Shown here: positions 33,736 through 45,137 of the stretch, one piece after another
Position numbering within the stretch: the stretch's first letter is position 1
Layout of the letters: the number at the start of each line of letters is the position of its first letter
Assembly: GCA_019802505.1 (NCBI GenBank)
Contig: JAFMOC010000247.1
Location: 468,501 to 532,500, forward strand
Length of the DNA stretch: 64,000 nt
Direction: 5' to 3'
Origin: Corydoras sp. C115
Lineage: Eukaryota > Chordata > Actinopteri > Siluriformes > Callichthyidae
Notes under the pieces: generated by a model
Told to the model about the DNA's origin: nothing
What the model saw: the letters and a program-made list of their open reading frames with translations, nothing else
The model's database searches: none
Translations under genes and position numbers: made by a program

Positions 33736-36700
33736 TTACATGTGGGTTCTTGCAGACCATATTTTCCTTTTCCTTGTTGGATCACTGCAGCTCCGAGTTA
33801 TTATTCTCCTCTGGGCAGAAGAATTCATGAGCTCATTGTTTCCCAGACCTCTGTTCTTGTCTTTTGGTTGTCCTTCATATGTTTTTGGATCTCCCTGCTT
33901 TTTGAAATGTATTTTTTCATGACGTGTGTCTGGATGTGTGGAGAACACAGAAGCAAATGCTTTTGAAGAACATAGTTCCTGAATTTCATCTTCCAAAGTT
34001 CCCGAAGAAGATGAATCTGTGAGGGTTGCTGATGTGCTCTCTGATACCTCATCACTCGTACGTTCGCTCTCATTCCGATTTGTTCGAGGCCAACATACCG
34101 TACCGGAAGATTCAGATTCAGATTCCGATTCCGATTCAGATTCCGATTCCTCTGACGATGTGAACATGTGACCTCTGGATATACTTTTACATCCGGAATT
34201 TTTTCCACTGTCTGATCCATTGAAGCTTGAAGGAAGCTTTGTGAGGGCTGACGGCACCTGACTCCTTGGAGGAGAAGTTGGATCTATACATAATGGCCCA
34301 GCGAGGGTGGATTGGCAGGCAGGAGGGTAAAAGCAGCTGAACTTGGGGGGAGGACAAAACTGAGGATGATGCGGGTGATTAACTGATTGATTCGTTGTGG
34401 GCGGATGAGGATAAGGGTGGTGTCCATGATGAACTGCTTCATGTGACTGAGAGGGTGCTCCATGAGGAAAGGTGGGGTAGATGGGGGGATATGTGTTATG
34501 TGCAGCATGGGGTGTATAAAAACTTGGATTGGGGTGTGGATATTGTTCCCTCTTCATACTTCTTGATGCTGAATGCTGGATGGGAGAGACAGACAGGTTT
34601 TCAGTTTTTTTTTATTTGATTATTAAACCCCGGACTTTTAAGATACAAGGTTAATGTTACTGTACTACTTTGCTAATCCCTGTGATTGCATTAATCTTAT
34701 TAATTAAGTCTCCATACCTTATTAGGTTGTTCTCCAAAGGTTCCATACACCACCTGTGATGCATCAGAATCTGCACTGATCTGCGCATCCACAGCTTTAC
34801 TATACTCCATCAGCACTCTAGCTTCTAGCTCTTGCTCACAATTAAGTACAGTGGGGGTCCGATCTCTGCTACCTGGACAGGTATTGTCATTTAGTACATC
34901 ATTAATTAATAAGCTATTAAATGCATTTGTTAATAGCTGACCTTGGACGACACGTGAGTTTGCTGCAGTCTGAATTGGTGCTTTTTCTGCAGACTGACTG
35001 GCTGCTGAAGGTTCTGCTGCCATGATCAGATTTAGTTCCAGCTGCTCCAGCTCCATGAATCTGGACAATCACAGGACACCAGGATCAGGATGCACCACAT
35101 GAACAGATGGAACCTGACCAACCAGCGTACTTTCACATACTTTTGCTCAAATACAGTACCAGTCAAAAGTTTGGACATGTCCCTTTCTGCTCCACTTATT
35201 GTCCGTGTTCTCAGTTCCACCTCCTGTAAAGATAGACTTTGTAGTTCTACAATTCCAGGCTATAGTCCATCTGTTTGTGGACTACAGTACATACTGTGTA
35301 CGTCCCCTTTATTCTGTTCTCTAATGGTTCAAACCCCAATAGTTCCACCACAGAGCAGATGATATTTGGTTGGTGCATTAGTCCTATCCCAGCAGTGTCA
35401 CTGAGGTGGAGAAATTAAACTAGAACAGAACTGCTGCACTAAAGTCCCCACACCACATCAGTGTCACCGCAGAACTGACAATAAACAATCCACCACCCAA
35501 ATGATACCTGTTCTGTGATGGTCCTAACCAATATAGAACAGAGAACCAACAGGGGACTAACAAATACAAAGAACACAGATGGACTACAGTCTGGAATTGT
35601 CAAACTACAAAGTCCATCTATATGGTAAATAGAGGAAAAAGACAATGGAGGAAGAAGGGGGGGGGGGGGTGTCCAAACCTTGGTACTAAACTGGTACTGC
35701 ATGCAGCTTATTTTTAAAGGTAATAAATGTTACTTAAATCAAAAAACATCTCAATTGTAGTTTAATATTGTCTAAGGATGAAGGGGACTGGGATTCTATG
35801 GTGTCTCAATACTTTTGCCTATGTCCTTTGTATGTGTTTTAGATTTGTTAGTGAAGTCCAGTCTCAGTAAACCCCTCTGGAATGAATTGGAAAGTAGATG
35901 TCTTACATTCCTGATATCTCACCCTTTCAATGATTGAGAGGTGTGTTATAATAATAGCATTAAAAGGAATCTTTCCCAAAACTAAAAAATGGGGGGTGTC
36001 TTCGTACTATTGTCTACATGGTGTGTGTGTGTGTGTGTGTGAATGTGGTACTGACATCTTTGCTGTGTTGTAAAAAATCCTCTGGTCTGTACTTGAGTAG
36101 TTCCCCCACTGTACCACTGCCTTCGTTATTGCTTTGGGAAACGAGAGCTCTGGTGCTGATTGGATGAGAGCGGGGACCTGAAGCCTGCATCACAAAACAT
36201 TCCATATATATCAAATCATAACGTGTCGTTGTGATGTCATAACAACAAAATAGCAGGTGATTGAATCGGAGAACATTTCATACATTACATCATAACTTGG
36301 TGTTGTGATGTCATAAAAACATAATAGCAGTAAATTAAATCGGAAAATTAATGAGACAGGCACAGCTATAAGAAGTCTGTTTCTAGGTGTCTGGATTTCT
36401 TCAGTTTCATTCCATAGTCCATTCATTCATCATCACCCGCTTTATCCTCTATTAGGGTCACGGGGAGGGGTTCCGCATGCCCATCCAGGGGAGAACGTCT
36501 CGGGCGCCGGGCAGATACACCCAGGACAGGGCGCCAATCCATCACTGGGCACACACTCACTCACACAGACACACTCTATATGGGGCAATTTGGAGAATTC
36601 AATTGACTTGATCCATGTTTTTGGACTGTGGGAGGAAACCGGAGAACCCGGAGTAAACCCACGCGGACACGGGGAGAACATGGAAACTCCAACCAGATGG

Positions 36701-37365
36701 GGATTCGAACCAGGAATCCCTAGCGCTGAGAAGAGAACATGCCAACCACTAAGCCAACGTGCCGCCGCATTCCATAGTCCAAAAACATGAATTCAAGCTG
36801 AATGGTCCACTCTAATTAGCAGCTGATGGAACCTGATTGTACAGTCTGTTTCTAGATGTCATTGTTAAATTGGTTGTGTTCAAAGTGAACTGTCTAAGTT
36901 GCCAGTGTGTGAGTGTGTGTGTGTGGTTTAGATAATGAGATGGGGTGAACGGGGTGTAGATAGTTTTGTTGGGCAGGTGGGTACTTACAGGAGAAAGCAG
37001 GCCAAGGCCTCCAGAACAGGACTGTTAGGGAAGATGTACTTAGAGACTCTGCAGAACATCTGCCAGTCCCTGTAGCTTTTTTGTGCCTCCAACAGATGTG
37101 ATGGCGTCAGGTGATAAGTAAAAACTGGTAGTGGAGAGAAGCTGGTATATTGGTTTATTGTAGCCGGCGGTAAAGGAGCAGTGACCAGTCGGTCAGGTGG
37201 AACACGAAATGGTGCAGGACACGATGGTACAGGTGGCGCCACTGGATACTGAACCAATGGTTCTTCAGGCGTCTCAGTTCTGTGATCAGATCCAGCTGTT
37301 GGAGGAGATGTCAATGCCAGTTTAGGTATTTGGGCTGTTCTGAGGTCAGTTTTGGAGCTTTTCAT
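33736..37365 (-). CDS. nutm1: NUTM1-like paralog B (N-terminally truncated)
   Basis: Exons read 37365-36989, 36184-36056, 35060-34718 and 34575-33736, all in phase. The longest product from an internal Met is 562 residues. The NUT-type block is intact (YRDWQMFCRVSKYIF..LEALACFLL; PKAITKAVVQWGNYSSTDQ; FMELEQLEL). Upstream of the internal Met the frame meets a TAA where A and D read Ser (NQQPSLQM), and the DWVMN..PEY N-terminus is missing. The 21-codon exon 4 of the other copies is absent; exon 3 instead uses a GTATGG donor and joins the last exon in frame. The last exon has a Glu-Ser dipeptide run after FTSSEE and a Lys/Arg-rich end (TRKRKIW), diverged from C and D. It may be a pseudogene or use an alternative start. 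Confidence 0.6.
35154..35699. mobile_element. Inverted-repeat DNA element in NUT B intron 2
   Basis: The left end CAGTACCAGTCAAAAGTTTGG and the reversed right end (CCAAACCTT..ACTGGTACTG) resemble fish Tc1-like termini. An inner palindrome surrounds TGGACTTTGTAG. Equivalent copies lie at 46767-47206 (C) and about 56698-57181 (D) at the same intron position; A has none. Confidence 0.65.
36421..36766 (-). mobile_element. SINE in NUT B intron 1
   Basis: Full copy flanked by CATTCCATAGTCCA (36410 and 36769), a clear target duplication. Confidence 0.92.
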
Positions 37366-37649
37366 CTGTAATTATGGCTGTTGGTTTTGTGCTGCTTCAG
37401 TGACGTTCTCTGTGGAACTGACAGGTAGAGAACATTGCACCTGTTAATTTTCATTAACATGTTCTGGAAAAATGATCAGTAAACATTTGAAACTGCACTA
37501 GGTCCTATCCCTTCAACACGGACAGACGTCGCCTCTTTAAACTAACCCACAGGAAAAGTGGAATGTTCCGAATTTTACATACATCATTATTCCGTCCCAT
37601 TTCTAAAGATGTGTGACAGTCAGCGCCTACTCATAAATTTTGGAAAGTT

Positions 37650-37779
37650 GTGGAGAACCCGGAGGAAACCCACGCAGACATGGGGAGGACATGGAAACTC
37701 CACCCAGATGGGGATTCGAACCGGGAATCCCTAACGCTGAGAGGCGAACGTGCTAACCACTAAGCCACCGTGCCGCCCA
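37650..37779 (-). mobile_element. SINE head fragment upstream of NUT B
   Basis: Only the core and tRNA-like head remain. It interrupts the 5' intron shared with the other copies. Confidence 0.85.
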
Positions 37780-37986
37780 AATAATTTATAGTTAATTACA
37801 ATTAACATTGTATTAATTGTAACATTTCAAGAACAATCTAATTATTCTAAAATGTTCTAGAAGGAACCAAAATCATTTGAAATGACTTTTTATCCATATT
37901 ACTATTTAATATTTTCAAAAATCTACCACTATTCCTTAAAAACGACTCTTTTTAGACAACGTGGACGGAGGAATTTAGACTCTTAC

Positions 37987-38075
37987 CTTATCTGTGGAAT
38001 CTTTAATGATCTTCTGATAATTTGTTGGAGTTCTTTTAATTTTATCACTATGACAACCACCACGATTAAGTTCCA
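37987..38075 (-). promoter_or_regulatory. NUT paralog B promoter / noncoding exon
   Basis: X-box-like site at 38057-38044 (GTTGTCATAGTGAT on the minus strand) and donor at 37987 (AAG|GTAAGAG). The TGACGT half-site of A, C and D is not present. It lies about 1.1 kb from, and divergent to, the NOP10 promoter. Confidence 0.4.
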
Positions 38076-38217
38076 AAGTTCTTTAGAACATTCCATTACA
38101 CTCTGTGAACACACAGTAGATTTAACACCCTTGAAAATAGAGTTTATCTGTAGCTTTGACAGATGTCGTTTTAACGAGGGGAAAAAAATAAGATAAAGAG
38201 GAAGAAAACAAAGACGA

Positions 38218-38274
<57 letters not shown>

Positions 38275-39125
38275 TGGGCATGGGGAACCCCACCGCGACG
38301 ATAATAGAGGATAAAGCGGAAGATAATGATTGAATAAATAATAATAATAATAATAATAATAAAAATAATAATAATAGGGCGGCACGGTGGCTTAGTGGTT
38401 TAGCATGTTCGCCTCTCAGCACTAGGGATTCTGATTCGAATCCCCATCTGGGTGGAGTTTCCATGTTCTCCCCGTGTCTGCGTGGGTTTCCTCCGGGTTC
38501 TCCGGTTTCCTCCCACAGTCCAAAAACATGGATCAAGTCAATTGAGTTCTCCAAATTGCCCCATATAGAGTGTGTCTGTGTGAGTGAGTGTGTGCCCAGC
38601 GATAGATTGGCGTCCTGTCCTGGGTCTATCTGCCCAGCGCCCGAAACGTTCTCCCCTGGATGGGCATGGGGAACCCAACCGTGACCCTAATAGAGGATAA
38701 AGTGGAAGATAATGAATGAATGAATGAATAATAATAATAATAATAATTTAAAAAAATAATAAATAATAATAATAATAATAATAGGCGGCACGGTGGCTTA
38801 GTGGTTGGCATGTTCTCCTCTCAGTGCTAGGGATTCCCTGTTCGAATCCCCATCTGGGTGGAGTTTCCATGTTCTCCCCGTGTCTGCGTGGGTTTCCCCC
38901 CGGGTTCTCCGGTTTCCTCCCACAGTCCAAAAACAGATTCAAGGTAAACTGAATGCTCTAAATTGCCCCATATAGAGTGTATGTGTGAGTGAGTTGTGCC
39001 TAGTGATGGATTGGCGCCCTGTCCTGGGTCTATCTGCCCAGCGCCCGAGACGTTGGGGAACATGGGGAACCCCCCCGCGATCCTAATAGAGGATAAAGCG
39101 GGAGATAATGAATGAATGAATGAAT
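38218..39125 (+). mobile_element. SINEs and (AAT)n between NUT B and NOP10
   Basis: A tail fragment (38274-38330) and two full copies (38379-38730, 38784-39125) alternate with (AAT)n tracts at 38220-38273, 38337-38375 and 38729-38784. The trinucleotide probably grew from SINE tails. Confidence 0.88.
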
Positions 39126-39158
39126 AATAATAATAACCACGATGAAATGGCATATGAA

Positions 39159-39387
39159 ACTACATTTCCCGCGATGCTCTAGGGGGCAGCTGAGATTCCC
39201 GGATATCCTGCGCTTGTGTCGGTGGTAGCAGAAAAGCGCACGTGTTGAGCTCGCGGGGTGAGTGCTGATGGTGTTTAGATCTGAATTTGGATTTAAGTGA
39301 TCGATAAGCTTGATATAATTATAATAATATTTTTTAATCTAATCAATAATATCGATCCTGATCAGAGGAGTCAGTTTGAGCGCAATC
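39159..39387 (+). promoter_or_regulatory. NOP10 promoter with ZNF143/Staf-type site
   Basis: ACTACATTTCCCGCGATGC at 39159-39177 matches the ZNF143 (SBS) consensus ACTACAnnTCCCAnnATGC except for one position. It lies about 210 bases upstream of the NOP10 ATG, in a CpG-rich SINE-free stretch. Such sites are common in housekeeping RNP gene promoters. Confidence 0.6.
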
Positions 39388-39452
39388 ATGTTCCTGCAGT
39401 TCTACCTGAACGAGAACGGAGATCGAGTTTATACACTTCAGGTAAATAACTT

Positions 39453-39528
<76 letters not shown>

Positions 39529-42500
39529 GGTGCATCATGAACAAGTTTTTTTTTTATTTTAATTAGATATCCATCCATTATCTCCCGCTTTATCCTCTAT
39601 TAGGGTCGGGGGGGGGTTCCCCATGCCCATCCAGGGGAGAACGTCTCGGGCGCTGGGCAGATACACCCAGGACAGGGGGGCAATCTATCGCTGGACACAC
39701 ACTCACTCACACAGACACCCTCTATATGGGGCAATTTGGATAATTCAATTGACTTGATCCATGTTTTTAGACTGTGGGGGAAACCGGAGAACCCGGAGGA
39801 AACCCACGCGGACACGGGGAGAACATGGAAACTCCACCCAGATGGGGACTCGAACCGGGAATCCCTAGCGCTGAGAGAAGAACATACTCAGCCACCGTGC
39901 CGCCCCTAATTAGATATCTTAATATTAAATTTATAGGCGGCACGGTGTCTTAGTGGTTTAGCATGTTCTCCTCTCAGCACTAGGGAATCCCGGTTCGAAT
40001 CCCCATCTGGGTGGAGTTTGCATGTTCTCCCCGTGTCCGCATGGGTTTTTTCTCCGGGTTCTCCGGTTTCCTCCCACAGTCCAAAAACATGGATCAAGTC
40101 AATTGAGTTCTCCAAATTGTCCCATATAGAGTGTGTCTGTGTGAGTGAGTGTGTGCCCAGCGATGGGTTGGCGCCCTGTCCTGGGTCTATCTGCCCAGCG
40201 CCCGAAACGTTCTCCCCTGGATGGGCATGGGGAACCCCACCGTGACCCTAATAGAGGATAAAGCAGGAGATAATGAATTAATTTAATTTATAACATAATA
40301 TTGGTAAGTACAGAACATAATTAAAACTGAACACACTCATACATATGGCTGATGGATGAACGTTGTTACTTTAACATCCCGTCTCCCACTAAAGCTCTAC
40401 AGTGTGGAGAGAATCTTTAGATGTTTGTAATTATTGACGTGAGCGATCCGTCATGTAACCGTTCACACATTCATTTCAACATATATTCATTCATTCATTC
40501 ATTATCTCCCGCTTTATCCTCTATTAGGGTCGCGGTGGGGTTCCCCATGCCCATCCAGGGGAGAACGTTTCGGGCGCTGGGCAGATACACCCAGGACAGG
40601 GCGCCAATCCATCGCTGGGCACACACTCACTCACACAGACACACTCTATATGGGACAATTTGGAGAACTTAATTAACTTGATCCATGTTTTTGGACTGTG
40701 GGAGGAAACCGGAGAACCCGGAGGAAACCCACATGGACACGGGGAGAACATGGAAACTCCACCCAGATGGGGATTCGAACCGGGAATCCCTAGCGCTGAG
40801 AGGAGAACATACTAAGCCACCGTGCCGCCCCTAATTAGATATCTTAATATTAAATTTATAGGCGGCACGGTGTCTTAGTGGTTTAGCATGTTCTCCTCTC
40901 AGCACTAGGGAATCCCGGTTCGAATCCCCATCCCGGTTCAAATCCCCATCTAGGTGGGGCATGTTCTCCCCGTGTACGCGTGGGTTTTTTCTCCAGGTTC
41001 TCCGGTTTCCTCCCACAGTCCAAAAACATGGATGAAGTCAATTGAATTCTCTAAATTGCCCCATATAGAGTGTGTCTGTGTGAGTGAGTGTGTGCCCAGC
41101 GATAGATTGCCGTCCTGTCTGGGTGTATCTGCCCAGCGCCCGAGACGTTCTCCCCTGGATGGGCATGGGGAACCCCACCGCGACCCTAATAGAGGATAAA
41201 GCGGGAGATAATGAATGAATGAATAATAAATTTATAACATAATATTGGTAAGTACATAACATAATTAAAACTGAACACACTCATACATATGGCTGTTTAG
41301 TTCCTTGTTTTTGAAGCTGATATGGCTGATGGATGAACGTTGTTACTTTAACATCCCGTCTCCCACTAAAGCTCTACAGTGTGGAGAGAATCTTTAGATG
41401 TTTGTAATTATTGACGTGAGCGATCCGTCATGTAACCGTTCACACATTCATTTCAACATATATTCATTCATTCATTCATTATCTCCCGCTTTATCCTCTA
41501 TTAGGGTCGCGGTGGGGGTTCCCCATGCCCATCCAGGGGAGAACGTTTCGGGCGCTGGGCAGATACACCCAGGACAGGGCGCCAATCCATCGCTGGGCAC
41601 ACACTCACTCACACAGACACACTCTATATGGGACAATTTGGAGAACTTAATTAACTTGATCCATGTTTTTGGACTGTGGGAGGAAACCGGAGAACCCGGA
41701 GGAAACCCACATGGACACGGGGAGAACATGGAAACTCCACCCAGATGGGGATTCGAACCGGGAATCCCTAGCGCTGAGAGGAGAACATACTAAGCCACCG
41801 TGCCGCCCCTAATTAGATATCTTAATATTAAATTTATAGGCGGCACGGTGTCTTAGTGGTTTAGCATGTTCTCCTCTCAGCACTAGGGAATCCCGGTTCG
41901 AATCCCCATCCCGGTTCAAATCCCCATCTAGGTGGGGCATGTTCTCCCCGTGTACGCGTGGGTTTTTTCTCCAGGTTCTCCGGTTTCCTCCCACAGTCCA
42001 AAAACATGGATGAAGTCAATTGAATTCTCTAAATTGCCCCATATAGAGTGTGTCTGTGTGAGTGAGTGTGTGCCCAGCGATAGATTGCCGTCCTGTTCTG
42101 GGTGTATCTGCCCAGCGCCCGAGACGTTCTCCCCTGGATGGGCATGGGGAACCCCACCGCGACCCTAATAGAGGATAAAGCGGGAGATAATGAATGAATG
42201 AATAATAAATTTATAACATAATATTGGTAAGTACATAACATAATTAAAACTGAACACACTCATACATATGGCTGTTTAGTTCCTTCAGTTTTTGTTGTTA
42301 AAGCTGATATGGCTGATGGATGAACGTTGTTACTTTAACATCCCGTCTCCCACTAAAGCTCTACAGTGTGGAGAGAATCTTTAGATGTTTGTAATTATTG
42401 ACGTGAGCGATCCGTCATGTAACCGTTCACACATTCATTTCAACATATATTCATTCATTCATTCATTATCACACGCTTTATCCTCTATTAGGGTCGCAGT

Positions 42501-43053
42501 GGGGTTCCCCATGCCCATCCAGGGGAGAACGTTTCGGGCGCTGGGCAGATACACCCAGGACAGGGCGCCAATCCATCGCTGGGCACACACTCACTCACAC
42601 AGACGCACTCTATATGGGGCAATTTGGAGAACTTAATTAACTTGATCCATGTTTTTGGAATGTGGGAGGAAATTGGAGAACCCGGAGGAAACCCACACGG
42701 ACACGGGGAGAACATGGAAACTCCACCCAGATGGGGATTCGAACCGGGAATCCCTAGTGCTGAGAGGAGAACGTGCTAAACCACTAAGCCACCGTGCCGC
42801 CCAACATTATTATTATTATTATTTTTTTTTATTATTATGTTTTTATTGATTGGCTGCCGATGTTGCATCCTGTTAGTTCTGTACAGTAACCCTGTTTGCG
42901 TTTCTGTTCTAGAAGCTGGATCCAGCGGGTCAACCCACCAGCTCTGCTCATCCCGCGCGCTTCTCTCCCGATGATAAGTTCTCTCGCCACCGTGTAACCG
43001 TGAAGAAACGATTTGGGATTCTGATCACACAGCAACCGCGACCCGTACTGTAA
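39388..43053 (+). CDS. nop10: H/ACA ribonucleoprotein complex subunit NOP10
   Basis: NOP10 is a core protein of H/ACA snoRNPs and telomerase RNP, binding dyskerin for pseudouridylation (known). Two exons, 39388-39441 and 42913-43053, give exactly 64 residues, the length of human NOP10. Hallmarks: MFLQFYLNENGDRVYTLQ, then SAHPARFSPDDKFSRHRV and KKRFGILITQQPRPVL. The intron is 3.5 kb, very large for this gene, and filled by SINE pairs and a tandem 980-base repeat. A polyA signal lies at 43405-43410. A broken copy of exon 1 and intron lies at 50840-51717. Confidence 0.97.
39571..40278. mobile_element. Opposed SINE pair in NOP10 intron
   Basis: Minus copy 39571-39905 and plus copy 39937-40278, separated by TAATTAGATATCTTAATATT, the same arrangement as in the tandem repeat that follows. 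Confidence 0.9.
40286..42802. repeat. Tandem ~980-base repeat in NOP10 intron
   Basis: The unit is 150 bases of unique sequence (ACATCCCGTCTCCCACTAAA), a minus SINE, a TAATTAGATATC spacer and a plus SINE. Matching positions 40421, 41398 and 42385 give periods of 977 and 987 bases. SINE copies: 40486-40830 (-), 40860-41222 (+), 41464-41809 (-), 41839-42202 (+), 42452-42802 (-). The first two units are nearly identical; the third is cut after its first SINE. Confidence 0.93.
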
Positions 43054-43541
43054 AAGCTCCGGCGCTCGTCGTGCCAGCAGGTTGACCCGACGCTTCACCT
43101 GATGTGTTCTGTATTCCAGCCTCCATCTGAACCGCATTGCACCTCGCGCTGATTTATCATTTAACATTGCGTTTTTCTGCTGAGTCGGCCTTTACTGTTT
43201 TCCCTGGTTTATTTGTCCGTGTTAATGAAGCTCACTAAGGAGTGTAAAAATGTCATCGTTGGTGGAGTTTGGTTTCAGTAATGACTTATTTCTGCAGTGT
43301 TCACAGACCTTCCAGAACTTTTATATTGTCTTCAGGAACTGTTTTATCAGTTTCTTTCCTGGACTGAAGCTAAATGTTGTGTTTCTTCCTAATGTCTCAT
43401 GTTAAATAAACATCTCGTAAACCTGAACTGTTGGTTTTCATTGTAACCAAAATCGACACGGATTCACTGTTCACATAGAAGTTTAAATGTTTGTTGAAGA
43501 TCTTGTTTTATAAGACCAGCATGTTAGTACTGTGTGTATAT

Positions 43542-43925
43542 TAGGGCTGTATTGAACTAAAGATTTTCATTGTCGAATCTGATTCGTCAGATTTTCTCTA
43601 TAGTCGACTGATAGTCGAATCAGTTGAAATTTCACCACAAGATGGCGCTATAAGCATAGTTTTTAAAAAAGTTTTTTTTTATATATATATATGTTTTTCT
43701 AACAAAACCTTTTTCTTTTTTTTTCTCTAGAAATTAGTATGATTTTATTTGACAAAAGGCTATATATATATAATGAAAAAGACATTTCATGTAAAAACTA
43801 ATGCTTAGCAGCAGCCATGGGCGCCCCCATGTGGTCAAAATGATACATTCGACTATGAGGTTCATAGTCGACTACGGTTCTCCGAATCGAATCGTCGAAT
43901 CAGCGAATATTGCAGCTCACCCCTA
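43542..43925 (-). mobile_element. hAT-type MITE, copy 3 (3' of NOP10)
   Basis: Reverse orientation, about 384 bases, with a perfect 8-base target duplication GTGTATAT (43534-43541 and 43926-43933). The left terminus is slightly mutated (TAGGGCTG). Confidence 0.85.
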
Positions 43926-43959
<34 letters not shown>

Positions 43960-43964
43960 GTCAC

Positions 43965-44462
43965 TCCATCACTCACTTTCCTCCATTGGCTCCCTGTAGC
44001 TGCTGCATTCAGTACAAGTCACTGACTCTGGCCTACAGAACCATTTCTGGATCTTCCTCCTACCTTCACTCTATCTTTTGAAAATACACGCCGACTCGTT
44101 CCCTTCGCTCCAGTGATGATCGCCCCCTGGTGGTTCCACCTCACCGAGGAGCTGATTCTCACTCCGTGGCGTTCACCACTGCAACATGGTGGAACGTTCT
44201 TCCCAACTCTGTCCGTAAGGCAGAATCACTAATCAGTTTTAAGAAACTACTGAAGACGCATCTCTTTAACAAATACCTGTTGTAGAGAAAAAAATAAATA
44301 AATAAAAAGGGGGGGAGGGGCCGCAGCATCGAATAACAATCAGGTTTGATGAACTTACAGTATAGTTGGTTTTCTCCATGGCTTCTGACTTGTGGTGTTC
44401 TCATTTGTAAGTCGCTTTGGATAAAAGCGTCTGCTGAACGACTAAATGTAAATGTATGTACA
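43965..44462 (+). mobile_element. 3' fragment of the same L2-type LINE
   Basis: Plus-strand copy of the last 150 codons and tail of the LINE: LHWLPVAA.., FTTATWWNVLP, KKLLKTHLFNKYLL, then TAAGTCGCTTTGGATAAAAG and TGTAAATGTA. It is a severely 5'-truncated insertion between NOP10 and NUT paralog C, adjoining a hAT-type MITE. A weaker tail fragment lies at 61016-61070, and another near 9385-9450. Confidence 0.8.
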
Positions 44463-44472
44463 CGATTAGATC

Positions 44473-44826
44473 TTTATTCATTTATTCATTCATTATCTCC
44501 CGCTTTATCCTCTATTAGGGTCGCGGTGGGGTTCCCCATGCCCATCCAGGGGAGAACGTTTCGGGCGCTGGGCAGATAGACCCAGGACAGGGCGCCAATC
44601 CATCGCTGGGCACACACTCACTCACACAGACACACACTATATGGGGCAATTTTGAGAATTCAATTGACTTGATCCATGTTTTTGGACTGTGGGAGGAAAC
44701 CGGAGAACCCGGAGGAAACCCACGCAGACACGGGGAGAACATGGACACTCCACCCAGATGGGGATTCAAACCGGGAATCCCTAGTGCTGAGAGGAGAACG
44801 TGCTAACGACTAAGCCACCGTGCCGC
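44473..44826 (-). mobile_element. SINE beside the NUT C polyA region
   Basis: Full copy with target duplication TAGATCTTTATT (44467 and 44828). The equivalent site near NUT D (52712) is empty, so it inserted after the C/D duplication. Confidence 0.92.
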
Positions 44827-45137
44827 CTAGATCTTTATTGATCTTTCTATTTGTTTCTGTATAAATAAGTTCCTGCTCCTCCTTCCAGAGATACGATAAG
44901 AGATATGATAAGAGTGGGAAACATGGTTTTTAATAAACATGAAACACAGCACTGAAAATACACACACCATACATCACAGACTTGTGAACCGACAAGGAAG
45001 AGAGTAAGGGGCGGTCCTTAAATACACACAGCTGATGTCAATCATCGTGAAGCAGACCGTGAACCCCACAATTAGAACTAATTCCCTCACACAGGACAGA
45101 AAAACGTTCCCTCCTCAACCATAAAGTGAAGTGCAGG

